DNA of 64,000 bases, taken from positions 620,001-684,000 of the forward strand of contig CAWBGY010000009.1 in assembly GCA_963788505.1 (NCBI GenBank), read 5' to 3'. Shown one piece after another: positions 36,741 through 45,282 of the stretch (position 1 is the first letter of the stretch; each line of letters starts with the position of its first letter). The DNA is from JAIQFF01 sp963788505. GTDB taxonomy: Bacteria; Acidobacteriota; Terriglobia; Terriglobales; Acidobacteriaceae. The notes under the pieces are model-generated. The model was not told where the DNA came from and ran no database searches. It worked only from the letters and a program-made list of their open reading frames with translations. The translations under genes and the position numbers were made by a program.

Positions 36741-39700
36741 TCAGTCAGCCCCGCTGGGCCGGGGAGAAAGCGGCGCCATCTGGTTCGGGTCCACATGGCT
36801 TTTGCGTCCCAGCATCAGGCGGAAGCGATCGAGATAAAGATAGACGACAGGCGTGGTAAAGAGCGTAAGCGCCTGGCTCATGATCAGTCCGCCGACAATC
36901 GTGATGCCGAGAGGACGTCTCAGTTCCGACCCAACGCCGGTGCCCAGGGCGAGGGGCAAGCCACCCAATAGCGCCGCCATGGTGGTCATCATGATAGGAC
37001 GGAAGCGGCGGATGCAGGCTTCATAGATCGATTCTGCCGGAGTTCTGCCTGCCCGTTCCGTCTCCAGCGCGAAATCAATCATCATGATGGCGTTCTTCTT
37101 CACGATGCCGATGAGAAGGATAATGCCGATCAGCCCCATGACGTTGAGCTCGCTGTGCGTCAACATCAGGGCCAGGATGGCGCCCACACCGGCCGAAGGC
37201 AGCGTCGAAAGGATCGTAATGGGATGGATGTAGCTTTCATAAAGCATGCCCAGGACCAGGTAGACCGTGACCAATGCAGCGAGAATCAGGTAAGGCTCAC
37301 TGGCCAGGGAGGACTGGAAAGCCGCAGCCGTGCCCTGAAAACTGGCATCGATGTCGGGTGGAAAGTTGATTGAACGCTGCGCGTTGTTGATTGCTTCCGT
37401 CGCGGCTCCTAAAGAAACGCCAGGCGCCAGATTGAAAGACAAAGTCACAGAAGGATATTGGCCCTGATGGCTCACTGCCAACGGCGTGTTGGAAGGACCG
37501 AAATGAGCAAAGGCAGCCAGCGGGACGGGGGTCCCGTTCGCGGCGCGAACATAGATGTTCTGCAGCGCATCGGGGCCGTTGGAAAACTCCGGGGCCACTT
37601 CCATGACCACATGATATTGGTTCAACTGCTTGTACATGATGGAGACTTGACGCTGTCCAAAAGCGTCGTACAGCGCATTATCAATATTCGACGCCGATAC
37701 GCCCAGCCGGGCGGCCGTGTCCCGGTCGATGATTACCGTGGCTTCCAGGCCCTTGTCCTGCTGATCGGTATTGACGTCGCGCAAGTCAGGCAGGGAGCGC
37801 AGCTTCTGCAACAGGAGCGGGGCCCAGTAATTCAGGTCTTTCAGATTTTCGCCCTGCAATGTGTACTGAAATTGCGCCTGGCTCTGGCGTCCGCCGATCG
37901 TCAGGTCCTGGGCCGATTGCATGTAGAGGGTGGCGCCAGGCACCACCGCCAGTTTGCGACGCAGCCTGGCTATCACCTGGTCGGCGCTTATCTTGCGTTC
38001 CTCAAGCGGCTTCAGCGTAATGAACATGTGCCCATTGTTGGTCGCGGTATTCCCGCCCGCAAAGCCCACAATGGTTTGGACTGCTGGATCTTTCATCACC
38101 AGGGCGACAAATTGCCTCATCTTCTGTTGCATGGAGTCGAACGAAATGTCCTGGGCCGCTTGCACCGATCCCGCGATACGCCCCGTGTCCTGCTGCGGGA
38201 AGAAGCCTTTGGGAACGATGACGTAGAGGTAAACGCTGAGCGCCGCTGTCCCGATCGTGATCAGCAAGGTCAGAGGTTGATGGCGGAGGACCACCTTCAG
38301 CGCGCGGGCGTAAGCCTTATGGACGGTATCGAATATCTTTTCGCTGAAGTGATAGATGCGCCCATGCTTCTCCTTGTCCGTGGCGCGCAGAAACTTCCCG
38401 CACATCATCGGAGTTACGGTGAGAGACACGACCAGCGAGACTGCGATGGCGATGCTTAGCGTAACCGCGAACTCGCGGAACAAACGGCCAACGATGCCGC
38501 CCATCAGCAAAATAGGAATGAAGACCGCGACCAGCGAAGTGCTCATGGAGAGCACGGTAAATCCAATCTCCCGAGCGCCACGGAAGGTGGCTGCCACCGG
38601 AGGCACGCCTTCCTCGATGTGGCGGGTAATGTTTTCCAGCACCACGATGGCGTCGTCCACCACGAAGCCGGTCGAAATGGCGAGCGCCATCAGGGAAAGA
38701 TTGTCCAGGCTATAGCCCAGCAGGTACATCACACCGAACGTTCCGACCAGAGAAAGAGGGACTGACACGCTGGGAATGATCGTGGCCCGGAAGGTGCGCA
38801 GAAATGCGAACACGACCAGAATGACCAGAACCACCGAAATAATCAGCGTGACCTCGATGTCGTGCACCGAGGCCCGCACCGTGGTGGTGCGATCCATGAC
38901 CACGCTCACGTCAATCGCGGGCGAGATGGAAGATCGCAGCAAGGGCAAAGCGGCAAGCACTCGATCCACGGTTGAGATGATGTTTGCGCCGGGCTGACGG
39001 AAGACGATAATCAGAACCGCGGGTTTCCCCTCGGACAGCCCGATATGCCGGATGTCCTCCAGGGAATCGGTGACGCTGCCCACATCGCCCAATCGTACCG
39101 GCGCGCCATCCTTGTAGGAAACGATCAGCCGGCGGTATTGATCGGCGGTAAATATCTGATCGTTGGCATCCAGGGTCCAGGCGTTGCTTGGACCGTCAAT
39201 CTCTCCTTTAGGCCGGTTGGCGTTGGCATTGCCCAATGCCGTGCGTACCGTGTCCAGGCCCACGCCCAGCTTGTTCAGCAACGTGGGATTCAATTCAGCC
39301 CGCACCGCGGGCCTCGAAGCGCCACCCACGAATACCTGGCCGACCCCTTCCACCTGCGCCAGTTTCTGCGACAGGATCGAATCGGCGGCATCGTACATGC
39401 GGGGCAAAGTGATGATGTCGGAAGTGAGAGCCAGAATGATGATGGGCGCGTCCGCCGGGTTTACCTTGCGATAAGTGGGATTGCCTGGCAAGTTGGCGGG
39501 AAGCTGGCTGCGCGCCGCATTGATGGCGGCCTGCACGTCGCGCGCCGCGGCATCGATATTGCGATTGAGATCGAACTGCAATGTGATGCCGGTCGATCCC
39601 AGCTGGCTGGTCGAAGTCATCTGGTTGATGCCGGCAATGCGGCCGAACTGACGCTCCAGTGGGGTGGCGACCGCGGAAGCCATGATCTCGGGACTCGCGC

Positions 39701-39857
39701 CCGGAAGCGAGGCCCCCACGGAGATGACCGGGAATTCCACCTGGGGCAGAGGAGCGACCGGTAAGTAATTAAATGCCAGCGCCCCCGCCATAAGCAGCGC
39801 CGCCGCCAGCAACGACGTGCCGACAGGGCGCTTGATGAATGGGGCGGATACATTCAT
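36741..39857 (-). CDS. mdtC: RND efflux permease, MdtC-like
   Basis: 1038 residues. Inner-membrane proton-driven drug exporter subunit. Twelve membrane helices in the RND pattern: TM1 LLAAALLMAGALAF, TM4 with the proton-relay pair in STGFVVDDAIVVLENI, and TM10 with GIVKKNAIMMIDFALE. It also has the large periplasmic loops typical of HAE1-family pumps. It is the third gene of an operon with an MFP subunit and a second permease; the two permeases are the same length and clearly homologous, as in E. coli MdtBC, which work as a heterotrimer. It starts three bases after the mdtB stop. No outer-membrane TolC partner is encoded in this window. The stop is immediately beside a tandem repeat. Confidence 0.92.
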   Translation of the reverse strand: MNVSAPFIKRPVGTSLLAAALLMAGALAFNYLPVAPLPQVEFPVISVGASLPGASPEIMASAVATPLERQFGRIAGINQMTSTSQLGSTGITLQFDLNRNIDAAARDVQAAINAARSQLPANLPGNPTYRKVNPADAPIIILALTSDIITLPRMYDAADSILSQKLAQVEGVGQVFVGGASRPAVRAELNPTLLNKLGVGLDTVRTALGNANANRPKGEIDGPSNAWTLDANDQIFTADQYRRLIVSYKDGAPVRLGDVGSVTDSLEDIRHIGLSEGKPAVLIIVFRQPGANIISTVDRVLAALPLLRSSISPAIDVSVVMDRTTTVRASVHDIEVTLIISVVLVILVVFAFLRTFRATIIPSVSVPLSLVGTFGVMYLLGYSLDNLSLMALAISTGFVVDDAIVVLENITRHIEEGVPPVAATFRGAREIGFTVLSMSTSLVAVFIPILLMGGIVGRLFREFAVTLSIAIAVSLVVSLTVTPMMCGKFLRATDKEKHGRIYHFSEKIFDTVHKAYARALKVVLRHQPLTLLITIGTAALSVYLYVIVPKGFFPQQDTGRIAGSVQAAQDISFDSMQQKMRQFVALVMKDPAVQTIVGFAGGNTATNNGHMFITLKPLEERKISADQVIARLRRKLAVVPGATLYMQSAQDLTIGGRQSQAQFQYTLQGENLKDLNYWAPLLLQKLRSLPDLRDVNTDQQDKGLEATVIIDRDTAARLGVSASNIDNALYDAFGQRQVSIMYKQLNQYHVVMEVAPEFSNGPDALQNIYVRAANGTPVPLAAFAHFGPSNTPLAVSHQGQYPSVTLSFNLAPGVSLGAATEAINNAQRSINFPPDIDASFQGTAAAFQSSLASEPYLILAALVTVYLVLGMLYESYIHPITILSTLPSAGVGAILALMLTHSELNVMGLIGIILLIGIVKKNAIMMIDFALETERAGRTPAESIYEACIRRFRPIMMTTMAALLGGLPLALGTGVGSELRRPLGITIVGGLIMSQALTLFTTPVVYLYLDRFRLMLGRKSHVDPNQMAPLSPRPSGAD

Positions 39858-39860
39858 GGC

Positions 39861-42800
39861 TTAGTCCGCGGAGGCTCCGCTCGGCTCCTCGATGGTGTTG
39901 CCTATGTTCAAGTGTGAGAAGCGCTGTGCCAGCCGGTCAAACCAGAGATACACCACCGGCGTGGTGTAAAGCGTGAGCAACTGGCTCACCAGCAGTCCGC
40001 CGACGATGGTGATGCCCAGCGGATGACGCAATTCCGATCCGGTGCCGCTTCCCAGCGCCAGCGGAAGGCCGCCCAGCAGCGCCGCCATGGTGGTCATCAT
40101 GATGGGACGAAAGCGCAGCAGGCAGGCCTGGAAGATCGCCTCTTCCGGTGGCTTGTGCTCCACTCGCTCCGCTTCCAGCGCGAAGTCGATCATCATGATG
40201 GCGTTTTTCTTCACGATGCCGATCAGAAGAATGATGCCGATCAGCCCGACCACCCCCAGATCGTTGCCGGTCAACAGCAGAGCGAGGATGGCGCCCACGC
40301 CGGCCGAGGGCAAGGTGGAGAGAATAGTCAGAGGGTGAATGTAGCTCTCATAGAGCACGCCCAACACGATGTACACGGTGACGATGGCGGCCAGAATCAG
40401 CCAGGGCTCGGAGGAAAGTGAATTGCGGAACGCCGCCGCTGTCCCCTGGAAGCTGGTGTGAATGCTGGGCGGAAGGTGAATGTCCTGTTCCGCCTGCTGG
40501 ATGGCCTGCGTCGCTTCTCCCAGCGAAACTCCCGGCGCCAGATTGAACGACAGCGTGACCACCGGGAATTGTCCCTGATGATTCACCGCCAGCGCGGTGT
40601 TCGACGTCTGAAAGTGGCTGAAGGAGGCAAGCGGGACCTGCATCCCGGAATTGGAGTGCACATAAATGTTCTTGAGCGAATCCGGATTCTGGGAAAACTG
40701 CGGATCCACTTCCAGCACCACATGGTACTGGTTCAACTGGGTAAATATGGTGGAGACCTGGCGCTGCCCGAAGGCATCGTACAGGGTATCGTCGATGGCC
40801 TGGGGCAATATGCCCAACCGCGATGCGGTATCACGATCGATGACCAACTCGGCTTTCAGGCCGCCATTCTGCTGATCGGTGGCGACATCGCGCATGGAAG
40901 GCAGTTTACGCAACTCCTCCACCAGGCGCGTGGCCCAGACCGACAGTTCCTGGGAGTCGGCATCTTCCATCGAATATTGATACTGGGTCCGGCTGACCCG
41001 GTCTTCCACGGTCAAGTCCTGCACCGGCTGCATATACAAGGTGATGCCGTTGACCTTCGCCAGTTCCGGTTGCAGCCTGCGGATAATTTCGGAGGCGGTC
41101 GATTTGCGCTGGTCGTGCGGCTTCAGGTTGATCTGAATGCGGCCGCTGTTCGGAGTAGAGTTGGTGCCATCGATCCCGATAAAGGACGAAAGGCTCTCCA
41201 CGTCGGGATCTTTCAGAATGACCTTGGCCAGCGCCTGCTGGCTCTTCGCCAGGGCGGGGAAGGAAACATTCTGCGGCCCTTCCGAAATGCCCAGAATCAC
41301 ACCCGTATCCTGGACCGGGAAAAAGCCCTTGGGCACGACCACGTAAAGGAACAGCGTCAGAACCAGAGTCCCCGCCGTAACCAGCAGGGTAACGGTTTGA
41401 TGCTGCAATACGAATTTCAAAGTGCGGCCGTAAAATTCGATGACCCGGTTGTAGAAATTCTCCGTGGACTTGTAAAAGCGGCTTTGATGTCTGGGGTCGT
41501 GGCGCTTCAGCAGCTTGGCGCACATCATCGGCGTCAGTGAGAGGGAAACCGCAGCTGAAACCAGAATCGTGACCGCCAGGGTGACGGCGAATTCGCGGAA
41601 CAAACGTCCCACGATGTCGCCCATGAACAGCAGGGGAATCAGCACCGCAATCAGCGATACCGTCAGCGACACGATGGTGAAACCAATCTGACCGGCTCCC
41701 TTCAAAGCGGCGTCCAGCGGCGCTTCACCCTCCTCCAGAAAGCGTTCGATGTTTTCAATCATCACGATGGCGTCATCGACCACGAATCCGGTGGAGATGG
41801 TCAACGCCATCAGAGTCAGATTGTTCAGGCTGTACCCGAGCAGGTACATGACCCCGAACGTTCCCACTAGCGAGAGGGGGACAGCAACGCTGGGAATGAC
41901 AGTCGCCGAGAGGTTCCGCAGGAACAGGAAAATCACCATCACCACCAGCCCGACGGTGAGCATCAGTTCAAACTGAACGTCCTTTACCGAGGCTCGAATG
42001 GTTTCAGTGCGGTCGGTGAGCACCTGCACCTTGATCGCGGCGGGCAGCGAGGATTGCAATTGCTTCAAGAGCACCTTGACCCGGTCCGCGACGCTGATAA
42101 TGTTGCTGCCGGGCTGGCGCTGAATGTTTACGATCACCGCCGGTGTCGTGTTCATCCAGGCGGCCTGCTTAACGTTTTCCGCGCTGTCGATCGCGGTGGC
42201 GATATCGGAAAGCCGGACCGGCGCTCCGTTTTTGTAGGCCACGACCACGCTGTTGTATTGCGCGCTCGTGCTCAGCTGATCATTGGCGCCGATAGTGAAG
42301 GACTGGCGCGGGCCGTCCAGCACGCCCTTGGCCTGGTTGACGTTGGCCGCTGCAAGCGCGGTGCGGATGTCTTCCAGACTCAGTCCGTAAGATGCCAGCG
42401 CCGTGGGATTGGCCTGAATTCGCACTGCTGGTTTCTGTCCGCCGCTGATCGAAACCAGGCCGACGCCGGGAAGCTGGGAAATCTTCTGGGCCAGTGCGGT
42501 GTCTGCAAGGTCCTCCACTTGCGAAAGCGCCAGCGTGTCAGAAGTCAGGGCCAGAGTGAGGATGGGAGAGTCGGCCGGATTTACCTTGCTATAAATTGGC
42601 GGATTCGGCAGGTCGCGCGGAAGATAAGTGGTGGCGGCGTTGATCGCGGCCTGAACTTGTTGCTCTTCAACGTCGATGTTCTCGTTGAGATTGAACTGCA
42701 AAGTGATGATCGAGCTGCCCAGGGAACTGGTGGAAGTCATTTGGCTCAGTCCGGGAACCTGGCCGAACTGGCGTTCGAGAGGCGCAGTTACGGACGATGC

Positions 42801-42977
42801 CATGACATCGGGGTCAGCGCCGGGATAAAACGTCACGACCTGAATGGTGGGATAGTCAACTTCGGGAAGGGCGGAAACGGGGAGTTGGGTGTAGGCCACC
42901 AGGCCCACCAGCAGAAGTCCGATCATCAACAAAGTTGTCGCGACCGGGCGAAGAATAAAAATCCGCGACGGGTTCAT
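39861..42977 (-). CDS. mdtB: RND efflux permease, MdtB-like
   Basis: 1038 residues, paralogous to the downstream permease. Key RND features: the acidic pair in STGFVVDDAIVMIENI (TM4), conserved Lys in GIVKKNAIMMIDFALE (TM10), porter-domain motif DYPTIQVVTFYPGADPDVMA, and RLFREFAVTLAVTI. The start ATG overlaps the mdtA stop by four bases, so translation is coupled. With MdtC it should form a mixed trimer that takes substrates from the periplasm and passes them to an outer-membrane channel. Substrate unknown; in enterobacteria MdtABC exports bile salts, novobiocin and metal-related compounds. Confidence 0.92.
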   Translation of the reverse strand: MNPSRIFILRPVATTLLMIGLLLVGLVAYTQLPVSALPEVDYPTIQVVTFYPGADPDVMASSVTAPLERQFGQVPGLSQMTSTSSLGSSIITLQFNLNENIDVEEQQVQAAINAATTYLPRDLPNPPIYSKVNPADSPILTLALTSDTLALSQVEDLADTALAQKISQLPGVGLVSISGGQKPAVRIQANPTALASYGLSLEDIRTALAAANVNQAKGVLDGPRQSFTIGANDQLSTSAQYNSVVVAYKNGAPVRLSDIATAIDSAENVKQAAWMNTTPAVIVNIQRQPGSNIISVADRVKVLLKQLQSSLPAAIKVQVLTDRTETIRASVKDVQFELMLTVGLVVMVIFLFLRNLSATVIPSVAVPLSLVGTFGVMYLLGYSLNNLTLMALTISTGFVVDDAIVMIENIERFLEEGEAPLDAALKGAGQIGFTIVSLTVSLIAVLIPLLFMGDIVGRLFREFAVTLAVTILVSAAVSLSLTPMMCAKLLKRHDPRHQSRFYKSTENFYNRVIEFYGRTLKFVLQHQTVTLLVTAGTLVLTLFLYVVVPKGFFPVQDTGVILGISEGPQNVSFPALAKSQQALAKVILKDPDVESLSSFIGIDGTNSTPNSGRIQINLKPHDQRKSTASEIIRRLQPELAKVNGITLYMQPVQDLTVEDRVSRTQYQYSMEDADSQELSVWATRLVEELRKLPSMRDVATDQQNGGLKAELVIDRDTASRLGILPQAIDDTLYDAFGQRQVSTIFTQLNQYHVVLEVDPQFSQNPDSLKNIYVHSNSGMQVPLASFSHFQTSNTALAVNHQGQFPVVTLSFNLAPGVSLGEATQAIQQAEQDIHLPPSIHTSFQGTAAAFRNSLSSEPWLILAAIVTVYIVLGVLYESYIHPLTILSTLPSAGVGAILALLLTGNDLGVVGLIGIILLIGIVKKNAIMMIDFALEAERVEHKPPEEAIFQACLLRFRPIMMTTMAALLGGLPLALGSGTGSELRHPLGITIVGGLLVSQLLTLYTTPVVYLWFDRLAQRFSHLNIGNTIEEPSGASAD

Positions 42978-44242
42978 GGCGCTCCCGTGGTCGATGATTG
43001 CGCGCCCTGGGGCGGCGCCTCTGGCGACTGTGCGCTCCGGTTTCCTCCTCCCGCCGTTGCATGCGGATCCACCTTGCTCCCGGCCCGCAACTTGTCCTGC
43101 CCGTCCACCACCACCACGTCTCCAGGGGCGACTCCGCTGGCGATCGAGGCGACGTTATTCTGGGTGAACGATACCGTGACCGGGCGGACATCAACCGTCT
43201 TGTCAGGTTTAACCGCGAATACATAGCTGCCCTGAGGGCCGGTCTGGACCGCGACCGAGGGTATCACGATGCTGTTCTTGTGGGTTTCCAGCAGCAAGCG
43301 GACGTTCACGAACTGGTTGGGCCAAAGCGCGTCGTCCGGATTATCGAACATCGCTTTTAGACGCCCGGTGCCGGTGGACTGGTCAATCTGATTGTCGATC
43401 GTAAGCAATTTACCGGTCGCCATCTTGGTGAGGTCGTCCCGGCTGTAGGCTTCCACCGGAAGCGTGCCCCGTTGCATGTGCTGCGATACGTTGAGCAGGC
43501 TGTCTTCCGGCAACGTGAACACGACCGCAATCGGCTGCAACTGCGTGATCACCAGCAACGGATTGGCGTCAGTGGCGTGCACCATGTTGCCCACATCGAC
43601 CAGCCTCAGTCCGATGCGGCCGCCGATGGGAGCGGTGATGTGCGAATACACCAGGTTCAACTTCGCGTTGTCGATCTGGGCCTGATCGGCGCGAACCGAT
43701 CCCTCCAGCTGTTCTGCCGCGGCCTTCTGCGTATCTACCTGCTGTCGCGAAATCCCACCTGAGTCGTCGAGCAAACTTTTGTAGCGCTCATAGTTCAGCC
43801 GGGCATCCTTCAGCTGGGCCTGGTCGCGAAACAGATTGGCTTGCGCCTGTTCGAGAGCTACCTGGAACGGTCGCGGATCGATGACTGCCAGCAACTCTCC
43901 CTTTTTCACATGCTGGCCTTCACGGAAATAAATCTGTGCCAGTTGCCCGTCTACCCGGCTCCTTACACTGACCGTGTTTGAGGCGGTCACAGTGCCCAGG
44001 CCCTTCAGATAAACCGGCACGTCGCGACGCTCCGCGGTTGCAACCGCCACCGGCACCACCGTCTCGGTCGAGGCCCGGGCCGTATTCGGCTTGGAACCCG
44101 CACTACAGCCGACCAGCGACGCGCATGCCATGGCCGAGGTGAGGGTCACCAAAAGATATAGGCGAGATGATTTCCTGGGTTGCCGCGCACGAGTCCGGCC
44201 CGCTCCTGGCCCGTGCCAGCCCTGTGCAATGCGTATGCTCAC
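42974..44242 (-). CDS. mdtA: RND membrane-fusion protein, MdtA-like lipoprotein
   Basis: 422 residues from GTG 44242, with GGGAG eight bases upstream. It bridges the RND pump and outer-membrane channel in the periplasm. A lipobox LVGC gives lipid attachment at Cys46. Then come the split lipoyl domain (SRVDGQLAQIYFREGQHVKK and SHITAPIGGRIGLRLVDVGN), an alpha-hairpin (EQAQANLFRDQAQLKDARLN), a beta-barrel domain and a low-complexity C-terminal tail. First gene of the mdtABC operon; the permease genes follow with a four-base overlap and a three-base gap. Upstream, 355-405 bp away, is a set of repeats also found before the Fur-family gene. Confidence 0.92.
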   Translation of the reverse strand: MSIRIAQGWHGPGAGRTRARQPRKSSRLYLLVTLTSAMACASLVGCSAGSKPNTARASTETVVPVAVATAERRDVPVYLKGLGTVTASNTVSVRSRVDGQLAQIYFREGQHVKKGELLAVIDPRPFQVALEQAQANLFRDQAQLKDARLNYERYKSLLDDSGGISRQQVDTQKAAAEQLEGSVRADQAQIDNAKLNLVYSHITAPIGGRIGLRLVDVGNMVHATDANPLLVITQLQPIAVVFTLPEDSLLNVSQHMQRGTLPVEAYSRDDLTKMATGKLLTIDNQIDQSTGTGRLKAMFDNPDDALWPNQFVNVRLLLETHKNSIVIPSVAVQTGPQGSYVFAVKPDKTVDVRPVTVSFTQNNVASIASGVAPGDVVVVDGQDKLRAGSKVDPHATAGGGNRSAQSPEAPPQGAQSSTTGAP

Positions 44243-44598
44243 TCAGTCGCTCCCCCGCAACAGCGCTGCCGTCTCCGCCGCGGCGCAATAACGGCTCCCA
44301 TATTGACGCTAGAAATTATATCCCGGTTGCGACTTATCTTCAGCCTTTACAAGACTTTACATTTCCCGAGCCGTTCCGTTTCAGGGTTACGCACGCGGGC
44401 TGGAAACCGGCCACTCGGGCTGACTTTATGCTCTGGGTCAAACGGTCTTGGGGCACCCGCTGGACCCGGACTGCAGCAACCACGATTTGTGGGTGCCGCC
44501 GACACGAATGTCAAGCGTACTTTATAACCCAACAGCTCGTGGTCAATACGGGGAACACTGTAGGTGGCTGACGTTTCGGGCCAAGAATTCGCATTCAT

Positions 44599-44647
44599 GC
44601 AAGTTATTGCGCTATTGCATCTCAGTTGCAACTCAATGCAACTCAGG
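44599..44647. promoter_or_regulatory. TGCAACTCA repeat cluster upstream of mdtABC
   Basis: Three near-identical direct repeats, TTGCATCTCA (44615), TTGCAACTCA (44626) and ATGCAACTCA (44636), are spaced 11 and 10 bp. TGCAAGTTATTGC (44599 onwards) forms an imperfect palindrome beside them. TGCAACTCAGG here is identical to a sequence just before the Fur-family gene. The surrounding 500-bp gap (44243-44743) shows no gene. Confidence 0.45.
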
Positions 44648-44743
44648 GGCGGCCCGAAGGGCGCCGGTGGAATCTTCGTCCGTAGAAAGCGCGGCACCCG
44701 TTGTTTCCGCGCGTCCAGATTTCAGTGCGGGAACTTGGGAGTT

Positions 44744-45208
44744 TTAAACCTTGGGTTGCTCGGTGGTGCGGCACTGGGCACAGTAACCGCCTACTTCAAG
44801 CCGGGTCACGATGATATGGAAGCGGCAATCTCTCTGGATCTGACCCTTCAATCGATCAAAAAGATCACTTTCGAATTCAGTGATCTTGCCGCAGCGCAGG
44901 CACGCCATGTGGATATGGTCCCGCTGGGGGCGGCGTTCGTAGAAATGCTTCTCGCCCTGCATATGCATCAGGTCGAGTTCGTCGATCAGTCCGTGCCGTT
45001 TTAAGAGCCCAAGAGTGCGGTAGACCGTGACCCGGTCGATCTGGGGGTCAATGCGGCGGGCGCGTCGCAGCAACTGGCTGGCATCGAGATGCTGTTTGGC
45101 GGTTTCCACCACACTCAGAATGGTGCGGCGCTGCCGCGTCATGCGCAGCCCGCGGGACATGAGTTCAGCTTGCAGACGGCCCGGAATCTCGGTTTCGGGT
45201 AGTGGCAT
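44744..45208 (-). CDS. Fur-family metalloregulator
   Basis: 154 residues. Winged-helix N-terminus with GLRMTRQRRTILSVV and VTVYRTLGLLKRHGLI, the Fur-family DNA-reading helix. The dimerisation domain has the metal site HIHMACLRCGKITEF and two CxxC pairs (CLRC; CAQC) for structural zinc. Sequence alone does not separate Fur, Zur and PerR roles. Starts at ATG 45208 with AAGGA eight bases upstream. A TTGCAACTCAGG sequence lies directly before its ribosome site, and near-identical repeats lie in the gap between its stop and mdtA, suggesting that it controls itself and the efflux operon. Confidence 0.92.
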   Translation of the reverse strand: MPLPETEIPGRLQAELMSRGLRMTRQRRTILSVVETAKQHLDASQLLRRARRIDPQIDRVTVYRTLGLLKRHGLIDELDLMHMQGEKHFYERRPQRDHIHMACLRCGKITEFESDLFDRLKGQIQRDCRFHIIVTRLEVGGYCAQCRTTEQPKV

Positions 45209-45221
45209 GGGTCAGGTCCTT

Positions 45222-45234
45222 ATTGCAACTCAGG
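45222..45234. promoter_or_regulatory. Candidate autoregulatory site of the Fur-family gene
   Basis: ATTGCAACTCAGG, sharing 11 identical bases (TGCAACTCAGG) with the repeat cluster at 44599-44647. It sits 14 bp upstream of the Fur-family start, next to its ribosome site, a position suited to autorepression. Confidence 0.4.
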
Positions 45235-45282
45235 TTCAAACTATAGCGCAAATGTTCGCCGCGGGGAAGACACCCAATGTGG

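Noticed and set aside
36387..36971. Small frames (60-105 residues) in the repeat region after cbiO
   Set aside because: They fall in the MITE-like element, the tandem array or antisense to mdtC, and their proteins are repeats of the DNA unit, not domains.
37458..38459. Long plus-strand frames across the mdtB/mdtC region (also 39045-39764, 40458-41540, 42054-43226)
   Set aside because: All are antisense to the RND operon genes, which have full-length family sequence; the frames show no domain.
44564..45004. 146-residue plus-strand frame
   Set aside because: Mostly antisense to the Fur-family gene and the candidate operator; no protein family features.
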